From NCBI GenBank assembly GCA_029571495.1, contig JAKPSO010000849.1, positions 1 through 6,664 of the forward strand: 6,664 nt of DNA, written 5' to 3'. The notes under the pieces were generated by a model. That model ran no database searches. It had not been told where the DNA came from and saw only the letters and a list, made by a program, of their open reading frames with translations. Position numbers and translations under genes: made by a program. Origin of the DNA: Pseudomonadota bacterium. GTDB taxonomy: Bacteria > Pseudomonadota > Gammaproteobacteria > Burkholderiales > Casimicrobiaceae. Shown here in pieces: positions 6,178-6,664 of the stretch; positions within the stretch are counted from its first letter, which is position 1, and each line of letters opens with the position of its first letter.

Positions 6178-6664
6178 CTACTTACTCAGCAGCAAGCCCG
6201 GTAACCACATCGAAAACGCTGGCACGTAGGTCACGATCAACAGTGCCGCGATGAGTGCACCGTAGAACGGCCAAATTGTTTTCATCACGTGCCCGACCGA
6301 TACGCCGCCAATGGTGCAACCAATAAATTGCACGGTTCCAACGGGCGGTGTATTGAGCCCCAGCGCGCAGTTGATCAACATGATCATGCCGAATTGCACT
6401 GGGTCCATGCCAAATTTCATGCAGATCGGCAGGAAGATCGGCGTGCACAACAGAATCGTCGCCGCCATGTCGAGGAAGGTGCCTAAGATGAACAAAATCA
6501 CGTTCACCAACAAGAAAATGAGCCATGGCGTGGTCGTCAGTTTTTCGAGCGCTTGGCCCGTGAGCTCGGCGACGCCGTATAAGCTAATGAGATAGCCAAA
6601 CGTACCCGAAATGCCGATCAGCAGCAAAATGGTGCCGGTCGTTTTCACGGCTTTCGTCGCCGCA
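6178..6664 (-). CDS. TRAP transporter large permease, DctM family, C-terminal part (start beyond right edge)
   Basis: The frame is open from the right edge (AATKA, then VKTTGTILLL) to a TAG at 6178, giving the last 161 residues of a protein usually about 425-430 long. The GTG at 6648 is an internal valine, not a start. Visible membrane segments are roughly TGTILLLIGISGTFGYLI, PWLIFLLVNVILFILGTFLD, the re-entrant region MIMLINCALGLNTPPVGT with the family's GL-TPPVG motif, and IWPFYGALIAALLIVTYV. FLDMAATILLCTPIFLPI is also typical. Known: DctM subunits form the ion-coupled channel of tripartite ATP-independent periplasmic transporters for organic acids, with a DctQ-type small subunit and a DctP-type binding protein. 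Those partners would lie upstream, outside the window. The substrate cannot be read from this part. Its stop faces that of the binding-protein gene across 8 bp. Confidence 0.94.
   Translation of the reverse strand, partial: AATKAVKTTGTILLLIGISGTFGYLISLYGVAELTGQALEKLTTTPWLIFLLVNVILFILGTFLDMAATILLCTPIFLPICMKFGMDPVQFGMIMLINCALGLNTPPVGTVQFIGCTIGGVSVGHVMKTIWPFYGALIAALLIVTYVPAFSMWLPGLLLSK

Noticed and set aside
6646..6648. GTG at 6648 as the start of a short 156-residue membrane protein
   Set aside because: The same frame continues upstream to the window edge and the sequence is the C-terminal part of a DctM permease.

Overview
The window looks like ordinary chromosomal DNA from a GC-rich proteobacterium, most likely a betaproteobacterium of the Burkholderiales type. 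This rests on the protein style (COG3146 acyltransferase, GltI-like binding protein, about 425-residue glutamate dehydrogenase with [13 protein letters not shown], glutamine-dependent NadE) and on high GC with long non-coding antisense ORFs. It is an inference from recognised motifs, not from a database search. I see no mobile element, CRISPR array, tRNA or rRNA, and no frame disruption.

Layout from left to right. Positions 1-808 (minus strand) hold the first 269 codons of a zinc-dependent HDAC-like deacetylase whose 3' end lies beyond the left edge. Its start codon overlaps the stop codon of the gene upstream of it, a COG3146/FemAB_like (DUF482) predicted N-acyltransferase at 805-1935 (minus). 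The two form a translationally coupled pair. Divergent from them, across only 63 bp, is nadE (1999-3600, plus), glutamine-dependent NAD+ synthetase. nadE converges on gdhA (3778-5055, minus), a hexameric-type glutamate dehydrogenase. The 177-bp gap between them contains a hairpin that is a plausible terminator.

A 241-bp divergent region (5056-5296), rich in small inverted repeats, separates gdhA from a GltI-like periplasmic glutamate/aspartate-binding protein (5297-6169, plus, GTG start). Eight bases after its stop, on the minus strand, lies the stop of a TRAP-transporter large permease (DctM family). Only its C-terminal 161 residues are in the window; its start is beyond the right edge.

Functionally, the right half reads as acidic amino-acid uptake (binding protein) next to glutamate oxidation (gdhA). 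nadE supplies NAD+, which this GDH probably uses, although linkage alone does not prove co-regulation. The acyltransferase/deacetylase pair is the most open-ended functional question. Two further points stand out. Candidate -10 elements lie only 6-7 nt from the start codons of nadE, gdhA and the acyltransferase gene, none with a Shine-Dalgarno sequence, which suggests leaderless mRNAs. The glutamate dehydrogenase also has an arginine in place of the third glycine of its Rossmann GxGxxG motif. I did not find evidence for a wholly new multi-gene system here.
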